In this document: one piece after another, positions 1 through 8,831 of the stretch
How the letters are laid out: the number at the start of each line of letters is the position of its first letter
How positions within the stretch are numbered: the stretch's first letter is position 1
Assembly (NCBI RefSeq): GCF_026409565.1
Contig: NZ_CP112881.1
Span: forward strand, 124,001-188,000
Length of the DNA stretch: 64,000 nt
Direction: 5' to 3'
From: Sneathiella aquimaris
GTDB taxonomy: Bacteria > Pseudomonadota > Alphaproteobacteria > Sneathiellales > Sneathiellaceae
Position numbers and translations under genes: made by a program
Notes under the pieces: generated by a model
Told to the model about the DNA's origin: nothing
The model's database searches: none
What the model saw: only the letters and a program-made list of their open reading frames with translations

Positions 1-346
1 GATACAGCGGCAGTGGCTAAACTGATGCCTCATCTGGAACGCAGTTGTAGCCGCGTTTTGGTCAACTATTTTCCGACCGGTGTCGAGGTCTGTCATGCGA
101 TGGTTCACGGTGGCCCCTATCCGGCGAGTACTGATGCCCGGTCCATCTCCGTTGGTACACTGGAAAATCGAACGTTTTGTGCGTCCCATCAGCTACCAGA
201 ATATGCCAGAGGCGCTATTGCCTGATGGTCTGAAAAGTGACAATCCGCTGAATATTGATCGCTTGATAAATGAGAAAATGACCAAAGGCACCGTCTGGTT
301 TGGACGGCGCACCCTCTCCTTAAAAGAGCAGTTTCTGGCCATTTGA
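1..346 (+). pseudogene. C-terminal remnant of an aldehyde dehydrogenase (2-oxoglutarate semialdehyde type), frameshifted
   Basis: The first frame reads a segment containing VLVNYFPTGVEVCHAMVHGG and then SVGT. This resembles the C-terminal region of NADP-dependent 2-oxoglutarate semialdehyde (2,5-dioxovalerate) dehydrogenases. Near position 160-170 the match moves to the next frame, which continues with IERFVRPISYQNMPEALLP and NPLNIDRLI before stopping at 346. The family motif is therefore split across two frames, which points to a frameshifted, probably inactive gene. The 5' part lies outside the window. The last 20 or so residues before the stop do not look like the usual family end. A sequencing error is the alternative to decay. 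Confidence 0.7.
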
Positions 347-787
347 TATCAGGAGGCTGGCGGAAAATAATATGAAAGAGCTCTCTTTCTGGACAAAGCC
401 TTTGAATTAAGAAACGGGAGAGCGGTGTGCGACAGACCCCCTTTCAAAAGCCTCTTCTCAGCTTGTCCTCTTGTGAAGTTGGAGGCCTCTTGCTGACCCG
501 CAACATAATCAAAGTGACAGTCGAACTGTGGGAAACATGCCCTGACAGCAGTTGAGGTTGGAGCTGTTCTCAGATCGCAGTCAACCTGTCATGCTGACGG
601 ATGTCCACTTTATATCCGGGATATTGAACGCTACCAGACCGCGCCTCGGTGGGAAATCATTGAAAAAGGTTGGCAGAGGCATTAGCTAAACCAGTAGAAA
701 CACGGTATTTCCTGTTGATACTCCTCCTTGAGCGCGGGAATTCAGAGCGATGAAACCTTAAATTTAATATGGAGAAGCTTTCGGATT
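347..787. other. Intergenic stretch without a supported gene
   Basis: Only very short open frames occur here. Phrases such as the one around 600-680 look like decayed coding sequence, but I cannot assign a family. A GGAG at about 770 probably serves as the ribosome binding site of the following amidoligase gene. Confidence 0.4.
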
Positions 788-1801
788 ATGTCATTTCAAC
801 GACCTCCGATAACGGACAATCCAGATAATGAGGGGCGACGAGCCGGGTTTGAGTTTGAATTTGCGGATGTGAATATTCAAACCTGCTCTGAGATTATCGC
901 TGATCTGTTCGAGGGTAAGATCCAATACAAAAACGCGCTGGAAGCCGAGGTGACCGATACTCCAATGGGGCGTTTCAAGGTTGAGCTGGATGCCCAGATG
1001 TTAAAAAGCCTGGCCGCTAAACTTGAAATAAAACAGCCTGTTGAAGAGGGCAGTCTTTTGGATATGAATCAGATCCGCGCAGCGCTAAGTGCCCGAATGG
1101 GTCAAGCTGCAGGGATGATGGTTCCTTATGAAATTGTAACACCGCCAATGTCCTTCGACCAGCTTCCAAAGCTGGAAATCTTGCGTCAGAAACTCCAGCA
1201 AAAGGAGGCCAAGGGAACCCGGTCAGCGTTTGTCAATGCGTTTGGAATGCATATAAATCCTGAAGTGGCTTCGGAAAAGGTCTCTTATATTCGCGATGTT
1301 CTTCGCGCCTTTTTAATTCTATATCCGTGGCTGAAGAAAGTCATGCGGATCGATTTGCCCCGCCGGATGCTGACCTATATCGACCCCTTTCCTGACGCTT
1401 ATGTTAAACTGGTGCTACAGGATGACTACGCGCCTTCACTGGATCAGTTCATCGAAGATTATCTGGCGCATAACCCAACCCGCAACCGAGCCCTTGATTT
1501 GTTGCCTCTTTTCGCCCATCTGAAGCCGTCCATGTTGGACGGGCTGGACGAAGGGCAACGTAAGTTGGTGAAAGCCCGACCAGCATTTCACTATCGCCTC
1601 CCGAATTGTGAAATTGACGATCCGGACTGGCGTATAGCGCGAGACTGGAATTACTGGATTGAAGTGGAAAAACTGGCAAATGATCCGGACAAGCTGGGGT
1701 CTATGGCTGCTGATTATCTGGGATTTCAAGGGAACGGTCTTCGTATCTTCAATGCCGACTGGTCCACAGAAGTAGCAAAAAAGTTAGGATATGACGCTTA
1801 G
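788..1801 (+). CDS. Putative amidoligase (PF12224-like)
   Basis: This protein of about 337 residues begins with a proline/charged N-terminus and a strand carrying AGFEFEFADV, the acidic start typical of the putative amidoligase family (COOH-NH2 ligases of the glutamine synthetase fold). Further family-like features are the LEAEVTDTPMGRFKVELDA stretch and a central VPYEIVTPPM. Amidoligases join a carboxylate to an amine using ATP; the substrate here is unknown. I chose the ATG at 788, with GGAG upstream, rather than the in-frame TTG at 728, because the conserved region starts shortly after 788. The gene overlaps the following class I glutamine amidotransferase-like gene by 11 bases, so the two are translationally coupled. 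Pairing of an amidoligase with such a hydrolase is known in bacteria and suggests synthesis and turnover of a gamma-glutamyl-like product or a protein/peptide modification. Confidence 0.8.
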   Translation: MSFQRPPITDNPDNEGRRAGFEFEFADVNIQTCSEIIADLFEGKIQYKNALEAEVTDTPMGRFKVELDAQMLKSLAAKLEIKQPVEEGSLLDMNQIRAALSARMGQAAGMMVPYEIVTPPMSFDQLPKLEILRQKLQQKEAKGTRSAFVNAFGMHINPEVASEKVSYIRDVLRAFLILYPWLKKVMRIDLPRRMLTYIDPFPDAYVKLVLQDDYAPSLDQFIEDYLAHNPTRNRALDLLPLFAHLKPSMLDGLDEGQRKLVKARPAFHYRLPNCEIDDPDWRIARDWNYWIEVEKLANDPDKLGSMAADYLGFQGNGLRIFNADWSTEVAKKLGYDA

Positions 1802-2498
1802 AAAAAAGAGAGTTTTAATTGGAGTGACGGGCCCGGAAAAAGGGGGCCGAGTGCCTTGGTGGTGTGTAAGATTGGGAGTTTGGCTCGTCGGTGGACAAGC
1901 CCATCGCATAACCCCTGAAAAACAGGAACGCCCGCTGGATCATTATTCAGGGTTCATCATCACCGGTGGCAGCGATGTCCATCCCGAATTATATGGAGAC
2001 GTGCCACTGGATCCAACTGTTTCCTACGACCGGGAACGCGATACGTTGGAACAGAAGGTGATCGGGCATGCGATCAAGGAAAAAAGCCCGATCCTTTGCA
2101 TTTGCAGGGGTATGCAGCTGTTGAACGTTACGTTAGGCGGTACCTTGTATCAGGAAGCCAAAGACGTCCTGGAAGGGTTCCTACCCAGCGGTAGTCTTAT
2201 CAGTAAAGCGATCGGCAGGCGGGATGTGGTTATCCAAAAAGACGCGCACCTTTTTGATCTGCTGGGTCAGTATGAACATTATCGGGTGAATAGTATTCAC
2301 CATCAGGCGGTCAATAAGACAGGGGACGGCCTGCGGGTTGTCGCGCTGGAAAAGAACAATGTTGTTCAGGCGATCGAGCAGGTCGACAGAGGGGTGCATC
2401 CTTTTATGATCGGTGTCCAATGGCACCCGGAACTGATGCTCTACACACAGTCTGCGCGGAACCTGTTTCGCTCTCTGGTGCAAGCGGCGCGACCCTGA
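1791..2498 (+). CDS. Class I glutamine amidotransferase-like hydrolase (peptidase C26, PuuD-like)
   Basis: The 235-residue protein has the glutamine amidotransferase triad: the nucleophile elbow ICRGMQLLN with C105, and QWHPE with H212 and E214. FIITGGSDVHPELYG near residue 55 is characteristic of the peptidase C26 / gamma-glutamyl-GABA hydrolase branch. The family hydrolyses gamma-glutamyl amides. The start ATG lies inside the end of the amidoligase gene (11-base overlap), so the pair probably acts on the same gamma-linked compound. The N-terminus VLIGVTGPEKGGRVPWWC aligns with family starts. The natural substrate cannot be read from the sequence; PuuD itself acts in putrescine degradation, but no other puu genes are present. 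Confidence 0.85.
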   Translation: MTLRKKRVLIGVTGPEKGGRVPWWCVRLGVWLVGGQAHRITPEKQERPLDHYSGFIITGGSDVHPELYGDVPLDPTVSYDRERDTLEQKVIGHAIKEKSPILCICRGMQLLNVTLGGTLYQEAKDVLEGFLPSGSLISKAIGRRDVVIQKDAHLFDLLGQYEHYRVNSIHHQAVNKTGDGLRVVALEKNNVVQAIEQVDRGVHPFMIGVQWHPELMLYTQSARNLFRSLVQAARP

Positions 2499-2531
2499 GG
2501 CGGCGCGCAGCTCACTTTTATATCTTGACCG

Positions 2532-2717
2532 TTACTCTGTGTCAGTTTTTAGGGGCGGGGATTTGGGCGTGTCGCCAGTTTTGTCTTCTTTGTCTTCGGT
2601 CAGGCCAAAATAGTCAGGGAATTCGTCCATATAACATACTGGTGAATAGCCTGCGCGCGGGGCAGCAGGCGGCCGTTGTTTCAGATCTTGCCGTTTTCCA
2701 GAAGAGTTCTTCGCCAT
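2532..2717 (-). CDS. Small hypothetical protein
   Basis: A 61-residue frame starts at ATG 2717 (MAKNSSGKRQDLKQRP) and has a proline- and charge-rich composition with a central PVCYMDEFPDYFGLTE segment. An upstream in-frame start at 2768 is possible but adds residues with no obvious function. It is convergent with the amidotransferase gene. There is no recognisable domain. The acidic, aromatic central motif looks like conserved coding rather than random sequence, but the call rests on composition only. Confidence 0.4.
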   Translation of the reverse strand: MAKNSSGKRQDLKQRPPAAPRAGYSPVCYMDEFPDYFGLTEDKEDKTGDTPKSPPLKTDTE

Positions 2718-3358
2718 AATGATCGCCGGTTCAAGTATGTAAAGACCATAATACAGTCTTTTGATCATTAAGGGAATTATTACGGGTATTCTGGATTGAG
2801 GCCGAGGTCCCTAGACTGCCATTTCTCAGTCTGCATTAAAATTCTGATAGCCTATAAAAAGGTACTGTCAGACTAGTACGAGCTCGTTTCCGTAAGCCAT
2901 AAACTGGACCTCTATCACGTCGCGCTCGAGGTTGAAATGGTTATGGATAGTATAATGAACAACAGTATCAACATGCAGAACTCCGCAGTTTCCTTGAGGT
3001 CAGAGTTCAGAATTGCGTGAGGGTTTTATGAACATCTGTTTCAGTGAGTGAATAAAGGGATGTATCTGGTTGCTGTTTGATGCGCAGTCACGCGCCATTA
3101 CACTTGCGCCTCAACCTTACCCACGTTGAGAATAATTAATGGGTCGTCTTTGCTGGCTGTCTGGAACCACCCGCCCACAGGTAGGTACAAATAAAGTTTA
3201 TCCAAGTGGCGGCACGGGGGACTAAGCGCGAAGTCGCACGTATATATATCCGCTCAGAAATTTGTGGCGAAAAAAACAATTTAAGCGAGTCTTTGTTGGC
3301 CAAGATATACTAGATATTGTGGTAGACTCAGTTTTTCTAATACAGTATATTGAAAAGC
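2718..3358. other. Long intergenic stretch
   Basis: About 640 bases with no supported gene. The sequence becomes AT-rich towards the DUF3800 gene, consistent with a junction between the region to the left and the mobile region to the right. No terminator or promoter can be assigned with confidence. Confidence 0.4.
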
Positions 3359-4243
3359 ATGAAGATACTTAGTAGCGATCTAGGGTCGTGTGAGGCGCTC
3401 CCTACTCCATGTGACACTCTATTTTTAGATGATAGCAAAGTAAACGATCCTTTGATTCGGGGAATGGGTTCGATGGTTGCTGTCGGGGGTATTCATGTTC
3501 CAGCAAATCATTGTGCGCTCTTAGAGAAAAAGTTGAATTCACTGTGTTTGGATGCTGGTTTTCCAAACGGCGAGGCATTTAAGTGGTCGCCAAGTAAGAA
3601 ATTGTGGATGTATCAAAATTTGGTGGGAGGGAATCGGACAAAGTTTATACTAGATGCATGCGATATAGCTAAAGAATTGTCTGTGAAAGCCGTAGTCGTG
3701 GCTGAGGGGAAAAATTGGAAGCCTGCTACTAGTGAACGAATTGATCATGAATTAGATGCAACAAAGTTAGTGGCGGAGCGCTATGAGCGAGAACTAAAAA
3801 GAACACGTAAAAGTGGAGCCATTGTTGTCTCAGCTCCAAGTGGTGGCCATAAGCAAGCCGCTGAGCTCATAAAAACTATCGACAACTTATCGTCGGAAGG
3901 AACTCGGTACGTTAAAGCTAATCATATTTCATTTTGCTACTCAACTGGATTTGAAAGGGTTCGATGTTTACAGTTGGCGGACATAATTGTGTCTGTTTCA
4001 TTGGCAATGATTACAGGAAGAAAGAAGTATTCGTCAGAAGTATTTGAATCTATAAAACCAATGTTTTATTCAAGTAATACTGGTGAAATACTGGGGTGGG
4101 GAATGAAGATACATCCCAGCCCATTGCAGATTCAAGTAGAGGAAACACTAGCAATCAACTTGTCTAAAGAAAATTTGATCACTGGGCCTAAGTTTTGCTC
4201 TTCAAATTCAAATAATTATATTAGCAAGCATACAGCTGCATAA
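3359..4243 (+). CDS. DUF3800 domain protein
   Basis: The protein of about 294 residues has the DUF3800 pattern: an early acidic strand LFLDDSK, then a hydrophobic strand MVAVGGIHV, a central KAVVVAEGKN strand and a late LQLADIIVSVSLAMITG helix. DUF3800 proteins are predicted RNase H-fold enzymes often found on mobile elements and in defence loci; their activity is not established. The ATG at 3359 is preferred over a TTG at 3350. The gene is AT-rich compared with the amidoligase pair and lies beside an integrase remnant, which fits arrival on a mobile element. A second, divergent DUF3800 gene lies at 26973-27812. Confidence 0.7.
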   Translation: MKILSSDLGSCEALPTPCDTLFLDDSKVNDPLIRGMGSMVAVGGIHVPANHCALLEKKLNSLCLDAGFPNGEAFKWSPSKKLWMYQNLVGGNRTKFILDACDIAKELSVKAVVVAEGKNWKPATSERIDHELDATKLVAERYERELKRTRKSGAIVVSAPSGGHKQAAELIKTIDNLSSEGTRYVKANHISFCYSTGFERVRCLQLADIIVSVSLAMITGRKKYSSEVFESIKPMFYSSNTGEILGWGMKIHPSPLQIQVEETLAINLSKENLITGPKFCSSNSNNYISKHTAA

Positions 4244-4282
4244 ATGGTTTTTCTAACCTAGTCTTATTGGCTGATATCTACA

Positions 4283-4773
4283 CTACAAAACTTGATACCT
4301 TGGGAACTGCTCAATTACATTTGCGGACGCTTTAAGTGTCCCTACGCCACTATATTTCTTGCCTTCTGTATCGGGTGCATGACCTTGTATGATATCGAGT
4401 ATACGGCCTTCCAGACCTGCTTCTAGTCCGTAAGCCTTAATAAACGAACGCCGCCAGCCATGAATGGGCTGTATGAATAGCCCCGTGTTTTCTAGACACT
4501 CTCTAGATAGGCGGCAATCGTCGCTTGCCTTATTTTGGCTTCACTGGGTTCTCTTGTATCGAGAGAGACTTTAACAAAGATGGCCTTGTCTGTGATCTTT
4601 CTTGAAATCACCTTATCGTCAACTGGGAGGTTAAGAACTATGCCTCTCGCCTCCTGAAGAATGTCTTTGGGATGCGTTGCACGAAATAGGGGATTTTGAA
4701 TTCTTTTCGCCGCATGGGCCGGACCAATCGATAAAGCAATAGCACCTGAAGCCAACCACCTACATATTGTCAA
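4283..4773 (-). pseudogene. Tyrosine integrase with internal deletion
   Basis: The N-terminal part (4773 down to 4492) reads PKDILQEARGIVLNLPVDD and SLDTREPSEAKIRQA, the start typical of phage-type integrases with a DUF6538-like N-terminal domain. It stops at about 4492. Immediately after, another frame reads IHGWRRSFIKAYGLEA, then IIQGHAPDTEGKKYSGVG, and ends at 4283. This is the C-terminal end of the same family, with the catalytic-box Arg, the GH motif and the nucleophile Tyr (KKYSG). Roughly the middle two thirds of a normal integrase is missing, so the gene is dead. It marks an old integration event at the left of the window. Confidence 0.75.
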
Positions 4774-5130
4774 TCGATATAGAATGTTTTTAATAGGTTT
4801 AAATGGCTGTAATCAAACAATTAATTTACTTTATATTCAATTTAAGACTTACAAGTAGAATCTATTTATACCTATTTCGATGGGCGTGTTTTCAAATTTT
4901 GGGAAAACTACTGTGACGAATATTGGAGCCAAAAAGACTTGAAGATAGGGTGGTCTGAATAGAAAGGTTTGTTTAGCGGTTTGAGCGAAGATATTCATAC
5001 CAGCAACATATGAAGGCAGCTGGTATGAACGTTGTTAGTTGTTTCTATTCCGTACCACCACCGAGGAAACTTTCATCATCTAACGCGAAGACCAAAGCAG
5101 ACAGGGCTTCCGTGTAAGGGGCGTTTGTGG
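4774..5130. other. AT-rich gap with an inverted repeat
   Basis: No gene is supported. The only clear structure is a perfect 11-base inverted repeat, TTCATACCAGC at 4994-5004 and its complement at 5019-5029, separated by 14 bases. It has no T-run after it, so it is more likely a binding site or a decayed element end than a terminator. Confidence 0.45.
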
Positions 5131-5949
5131 GGCTCTGTCAGACAAAACTTCGCTTTGACGGCCTTGCCGCAAAACAATAACATTTGGGTATGAAAATTCA
5201 AAATCCGTTTCGTTATTTCAAAACATCACCGGAGATCATTCGCCTCGCTGTGATGATGTATATTCGTTATCCGCTTTCACTTCGTAATGTTGAAGATCTT
5301 CTTCATGAAAGAGGGATTGATATTTGTCACGAAACAATACGCTATTGGTGGAATAGGTTTGGACCAATCTTCGCGAAAGAATTACGCAAGAAACGAATTC
5401 ATCCTTCGGGCAATTACTCTAATTGGCGATGGCATCTAGATGAAGTCCTCGTAAAGATTAATGGCGAACTTCACTATCTGTGGCGTGCCGTAGATCACGA
5501 AGGTGAAGTGCTTGAAGTTTTTGTTACAAAGCGACGTAATCGCAAGGCTGCTCTGGCTTTCCTTAAGAAGGCAATGAAAAGGTATGGTCGTCCCAAAGAA
5601 ATAGTAACTGATAAATTAGCCTCATTATGGCGCAGCGATGAAAGTTATTGGCAACGCCGATAAACAAGAAACTGGTCGTTGGGGAAATAACAGATGTGAG
5701 AATTCTCATCTGCCCTTCCGGCGACGAGAATACGCTATGCTGCACTTCCGAGATATGGGCAGCTTACAAAAATTCGTATCCGTTCATTCTTCAGTTTATA
5801 ACCACTTCAACCACCAACGCCATCTAGTCAGTCGCCACAAATTTAAACAAGACCGCTCCGCTTCGTTAGCTGAGTGGCAGCAATTATGCGCTTGATAGGT
5901 GTGGGCGATTGGTACTTTAGTGGAACGATGAGTTTACCTTGACGGAGCC
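5131..5949 (+). mobile_element. IS6-family insertion sequence with broken transposase
   Basis: The element is bounded by GGCTCTGTCAGA at 5131 and, inverted, GGCTCCGTCAAG ending at 5949, giving 819 bases, the usual size of IS6-family elements. It contains one transposase gene that is frameshifted. The 8 bases on either side do not match, so no target duplication is visible. A second, more decayed copy with the same ends lies in the opposite orientation at 44080-44846. Confidence 0.8.
5190..5895 (+). pseudogene. IS6-family DDE transposase, frameshifted
   Basis: The first part, from ATG 5190, reads the zinc-finger/HTH region and then WRWHLDEVLVKINGELHYLW, giving the first catalytic Asp of the IS6 DDE triad, followed by EIVTDKLAS. 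At about 5622-5624 the frame changes; the next frame continues HYGAAMKVIGNADKQETGR, NRCENSHLPFRRRE (the Glu of the triad) and the usual C-terminus to 5895. Removing one base at the break restores a full transposase of about 235 residues. As written the protein is truncated before the last catalytic residue, so it should be inactive. Confidence 0.8.
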
Positions 5950-6064
5950 GTCACCTTAACTCATTACTCATCCAATTTGGTATTATTGAAGGAATTGAGA
6001 ACCTTCTAAGTCGTTGAAATACAACAGGCCACATTTCAACAAACATCGAGGTTTTACGTTTAAA

Positions 6065-6083
6065 AAGTTAATGTGACAATGCC
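6065..6083. repeat. Solitary IS6-type terminal repeat
   Basis: The sequence AAGTTAATGTGACAATGCC differs by one base from the right end of the intact IS6-family element at 19931-19949. No matching transposase lies directly beside it in the expected orientation, so this is a leftover end of a vanished copy. Confidence 0.6.
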
Positions 6084-6137
6084 CCCTGCGTGACCTGCGC
6101 TCCAGTTCTCATCCCGATGGGACTGAAGATCGTTTCA

Positions 6138-6812
6138 TCATTTTACCTGGTTCCTGATGAGGTATTTCCGGCGCACGAAAACGATAACAATCGGCACCGC
6201 CATGACGAGTGCGAAAACCGATAGGCCGAGGGCAATGCCGACCCCATCATCGGCGCGCAATTCGGTGCCGAAATGTGCGAGTAAAAAACTAGCCGGGATC
6301 ATCCCCAAAAAGGTCGACGCTGCAAAGCGAAACACCGTAAGCCGTGTCAGTCCAGCCGCATAACTGACGGCATCGAATGAGAGAAACGGCAACAAACGGC
6401 TCACGAAGACCACAAGAGTAAGGCCATTCTGCGTTGAGAAACGAGTTTCTGGTAGGCGGTCGCCGATCAGGCGGCAAACTGCATCACGTCCAAAAAATCT
6501 GGCGATGGCAAACGCCACGAGTGCCCCGATTTCCGCCCCCACCAACACATAGATCGTTCCCCAAATATGCCCGTAAGCAGCCCCGGCAGCAAGCGCGAGA
6601 GGGGCGCTTGGCAGTGGGCTGAAAACGATAGCTCCAGCCATGATGCCGATAACGGCGATCGGCCCCCACACGCCAGCATTTTGAATAACGTCTTGCATCG
6701 CCTTGGGCTGGAATAGCCGATTAAGATACGCATTATCGGCGACAGCCCACCACACGGTAGCGATCAAAATCACTGCCAACAGCGCAAGTAGGATGCTTGT
6801 ACGCGCGCGCAT
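6138..6812 (-). CDS. TVP38/TMEM64 (VTT domain) membrane protein
   Basis: The 224-residue protein has an N-terminal membrane segment, then the VTT/DedA-like core: VWGPIAVIGIMAGAIVFSPL, PLALAAGAAYG, GAEIGALVAFAIARFFGRD and VVFVSRLLPFLSFDAVSYAAGL. It ends in a hydrophobic helix followed by a basic tail (RRKYLIRNQ). The family sits in the inner membrane; members are implicated in lipid scrambling, proton-dependent transport or metal (selenite, mercury) phenotypes, so the exact role is open. It stands alone between two IS remnants. Its GC content is higher than the flanking DNA, which suggests it travelled with the metal-resistance modules to its right. Confidence 0.85.
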   Translation of the reverse strand: MRARTSILLALLAVILIATVWWAVADNAYLNRLFQPKAMQDVIQNAGVWGPIAVIGIMAGAIVFSPLPSAPLALAAGAAYGHIWGTIYVLVGAEIGALVAFAIARFFGRDAVCRLIGDRLPETRFSTQNGLTLVVFVSRLLPFLSFDAVSYAAGLTRLTVFRFAASTFLGMIPASFLLAHFGTELRADDGVGIALGLSVFALVMAVPIVIVFVRRKYLIRNQVK

Positions 6813-6904
6813 CTCATATCACCTCTGTTTGTAAGTCCACCGCGATCCTCAAATCCTAGCTTGATAGTGACAATTCACTTTCGAATTTTACATTAACAAC
6901 GCTG

Positions 6905-7136
6905 CCACGCACAGATAAACTAAAATCGTATCACAAAGCATTCCAAATAGTAGGCTTAACTGCAGAGCATATTGGTAACAAATAGTCTAATAATAAAGCC
7001 GCGAATTTACATCAACCTTTCCGGCAACGAGTGCGAGCGATGATAAAATTCAGAAACACGAAATCGTTACAGAAATTTGCCTCAATTCACGCGTCAGTCC
7101 ACAATCTTTTTAATCTAGAGCGTCACCTTATTGCGG
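6905..7136 (+). pseudogene. C-terminal remnant of an IS6-family transposase
   Basis: The translation reads TDKLKSYHKAFQIVGLTAEH, then passes an internal stop, then gives a degraded form of the NRAENSH box and continues RAMIKFRNTKSLQKFASIHA and VHNLFNLERHLI. This matches the C-terminal third of the intact transposase at 19202-19897 (TDKLRPYHKAFRTLGLTAEH), with stop codons and substitutions. It breaks off at about 7136, where a different sequence begins. Confidence 0.75.
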
Positions 7137-7427
7137 CGTTGTCATGTCTGGATGGCGCCCCTTTAGCAAGGTGAATTTATGAGATGTTTTAACGAGGCAG
7201 TCGGGTGCAGTCATGTCTCCGGCCTTTGAACGCGGCACTTATGACCGCTGGCCCTGATGTTTTTCGCGGGAACCGGTCCCTATCACATTATCGCGCTTGA
7301 TTTGCGCTAGACAAAGCCTCGGGTTTTCCGGTTCTGGCGTATCCCATTTCGCCTTTGTTTCACATCATCCCTTGTTCACTCCGCCAACTGTATTGCCCAG
7401 AGGGCAATTTCTAATCATTTCATTCAA
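7137..7427. other. Non-coding flank of the truncated IS110 element, with a repeated end sequence
   Basis: The first 45 bases (GCGTTGTCATGTCTGGATGG and following) recur inverted at 24098-24139 with few differences. The stretch lies downstream of the truncated IS110 transposase and reaches the IS6 remnant, so it may be that element's outer end. IS110-family elements carry a structured guide (bridge) RNA in a non-coding end; whether one was encoded here cannot be decided by eye. Confidence 0.4.
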
Positions 7428-7832
7428 TCATGCTATTTTCGAGACAAGACCCTTGGGTATTGGTTGATATGTTGTGTTTTGGGTCATAATCGCCCATGCG
7501 ATACGAGCCATCTTATTAGCTAGGGCAACGGCAACGAGTTTGAAAGGTTTTTTAGCCAAAAGCGATCGAGCCCACATGGCAAGCGGCGTATCGGTTTTGC
7601 CCGACTTGATGCTGTAGAGGGCTGCATGGGCGCCAACAACAAGCAACTTTCGTAAACGCCGGTTACCCATCTTCGTGATGCGGCCCAGACGAGGTTTGCC
7701 GCCAGTTGAGTGCTGCCGGGGAACCAAGCCTAGATAAGCGGCAAACTCCCGGCCGCATTTAAACAGGCTAGCATCTGGAATACTGGCTGAAAGACTGGAT
7801 GCCACGATCGGACCAATACCGGGGATGGTCAC
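7428..7832 (-). pseudogene. IS110-family transposase, C-terminal part only
   Basis: The 134-residue frame carries the C-terminal domain (PF02371-like) of IS110 transposases: MTIPGIGPIVASSL, the EFAAYLGLVPRQHSTGGKPR region with the conserved serine, and ITKMGNRRLRKLLVVGAHAA. A full transposase has about 300-340 residues, including an N-terminal RuvC-like DEDD domain, which is absent here. The reading frame loses similarity upstream of about 7845. The element is therefore truncated and cannot move by itself. Confidence 0.85.
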
Positions 7833-7951
7833 AAGGGAAAAGGCGGCATAGTCACACTTTCATAGTGGACGACAATCACCCACGCTGGAGTTCTCAGTTA
7901 TGAGCGGAGAACAAGGAAATCATTCTAAGTAGTTTCCCTCTTATTCATTTG

Positions 7952-8120
7952 TGGTACCAAAAAAGATTCATAGCATTTAGTGTTGTACCAAATGCGTGCC
8001 AAGAAAAATAAAATGCAATTAAATTAAATCAATTAACTAAACCAATAAGCAGTCCAGTTCATCATGGGGACAATGCTTATGGTGCGGTCGAGTTTGGTCA
8101 CGGGTACCTCTTTAATAATG
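7952..8120. repeat. Left copy of a degenerate direct repeat flanking the copper cluster
   Basis: This stretch shares ordered blocks with 14837-15005: GGTACCAAAAAA, CCAAATG followed by GT, then AGTCCA, ATGG, ACAATGC, and a TCGA-TTTGGTCAC block. Spacing is nearly the same in both copies. The two copies enclose the copper and redox genes. Their nature (old element ends, a duplicated promoter or an RNA) is unknown. Confidence 0.5.
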
Positions 8121-8302
8121 GCCTTCATATAAGGAAAATGTAGGAGGGTTTAAAGGAAAAAGGGCCTCGTCTAGTTTGGTGTGGTCGTTTTTAACAAAAC
8201 CACTAGCTTCAAAATGGATCAAACCATAAGAAGGGGCATAAGATACAGAAACCTAAAAAACAAGCCTTTTAGGGCAGTTAGTGCCTGTAACATATTGAGA
8301 TG

Positions 8303-8337
8303 TGTCACCATACCGTGACAATTTGTCCATTGACAAA
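8303..8337. promoter_or_regulatory. Tandem short inverted repeats, candidate operator
   Basis: TGTCAC-N6-GTGACA (8303-8320) is followed at once by TTTGTC-N4-GACAAA (8322-8337), directly upstream of the first gene of the copper cluster. The placement suggests a repressor or activator site. It does not match the CueR or CopY consensus that I know. Confidence 0.35.
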
Positions 8338-8340
8338 AAC

Positions 8341-8691
8341 ATGCGAAGCCATATTTATAAGAGCATGAAATCTGTTTTTTCAAACATAAGCATTCTCCTG
8401 ATTGCGCTCATATTTTCCGGATTGTTAGAAATCACTCCGGTCAAAGCAATGATGCTGGACAGCATGCAAGTTGAGATAACGAATTGTCAAGATTGCACTG
8501 AAGCTGGCAATATGAAGAGTGTCGGTGCTGCCTGTTCCAGTGTCTGTGTTGTATCTGTAATCGCCGATAAAGCTGCACTTGATGCAACTAGACTACGTAC
8601 CGCTGAAAAAACACAATTTGAACGTCAGATTTCTCGCTTAAAAGAACGCGGTGAATTTCCTGAACCTCACCCTCCTAAACACACATCCTAA
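8341..8691 (+). CDS. Small secreted protein of the copper cluster, unknown function
   Basis: The protein of about 116 residues has a clear signal peptide (SNISILLIALIFSGLLEITP followed by VKAMM) and a mature part with four cysteines arranged in two pairs: NCQDCTEAG and ACSSVCVV. This is followed by a charged helix and a Pro/His tail (PEPHPPKHTS). Small cysteine/histidine-containing exported proteins often head copper-resistance cassettes, but I do not recognise a named family. An ATG at 8365 is an alternative start that still leaves an intact signal peptide. A metal-binding or sensing role in the periplasm is inferred from context only. Confidence 0.55.
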   Translation: MRSHIYKSMKSVFSNISILLIALIFSGLLEITPVKAMMLDSMQVEITNCQDCTEAGNMKSVGAACSSVCVVSVIADKAALDATRLRTAEKTQFERQISRLKERGEFPEPHPPKHTS

Positions 8692-8831
8692 TTGGTGCTA
8701 GCCCTGCGTTTTAGCAGATGATGGCTGGCGCATGCTTGTTATAGCCTTTTTTCGCTAACCAAGCAGTTGCGATCTGCAGAAGACATTTGTGTCTTTTGCG
8801 GCTGGAACAACGCCTGATGGATGTTTAACTT

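Larger units (their letters stand above)
7833..8340. other. Intergenic stretch upstream of the copper cluster
   Basis: It holds one arm of a degenerate direct repeat (about 7952-8120, listed separately). Just before the first copper-cluster gene there are two short inverted repeats: TGTCAC/GTGACA at 8303-8320 and TTTGTC/GACAAA at 8322-8337. These are placed where an operator would be expected, but no known regulator site is recognised. Confidence 0.45.

Noticed and set aside
13-225. First open frame as an intact small gene
   Set aside because: Its sequence is the aldehyde dehydrogenase C-terminus up to a frame break near 165, after which the protein match moves to the next frame; it is part of a broken gene.
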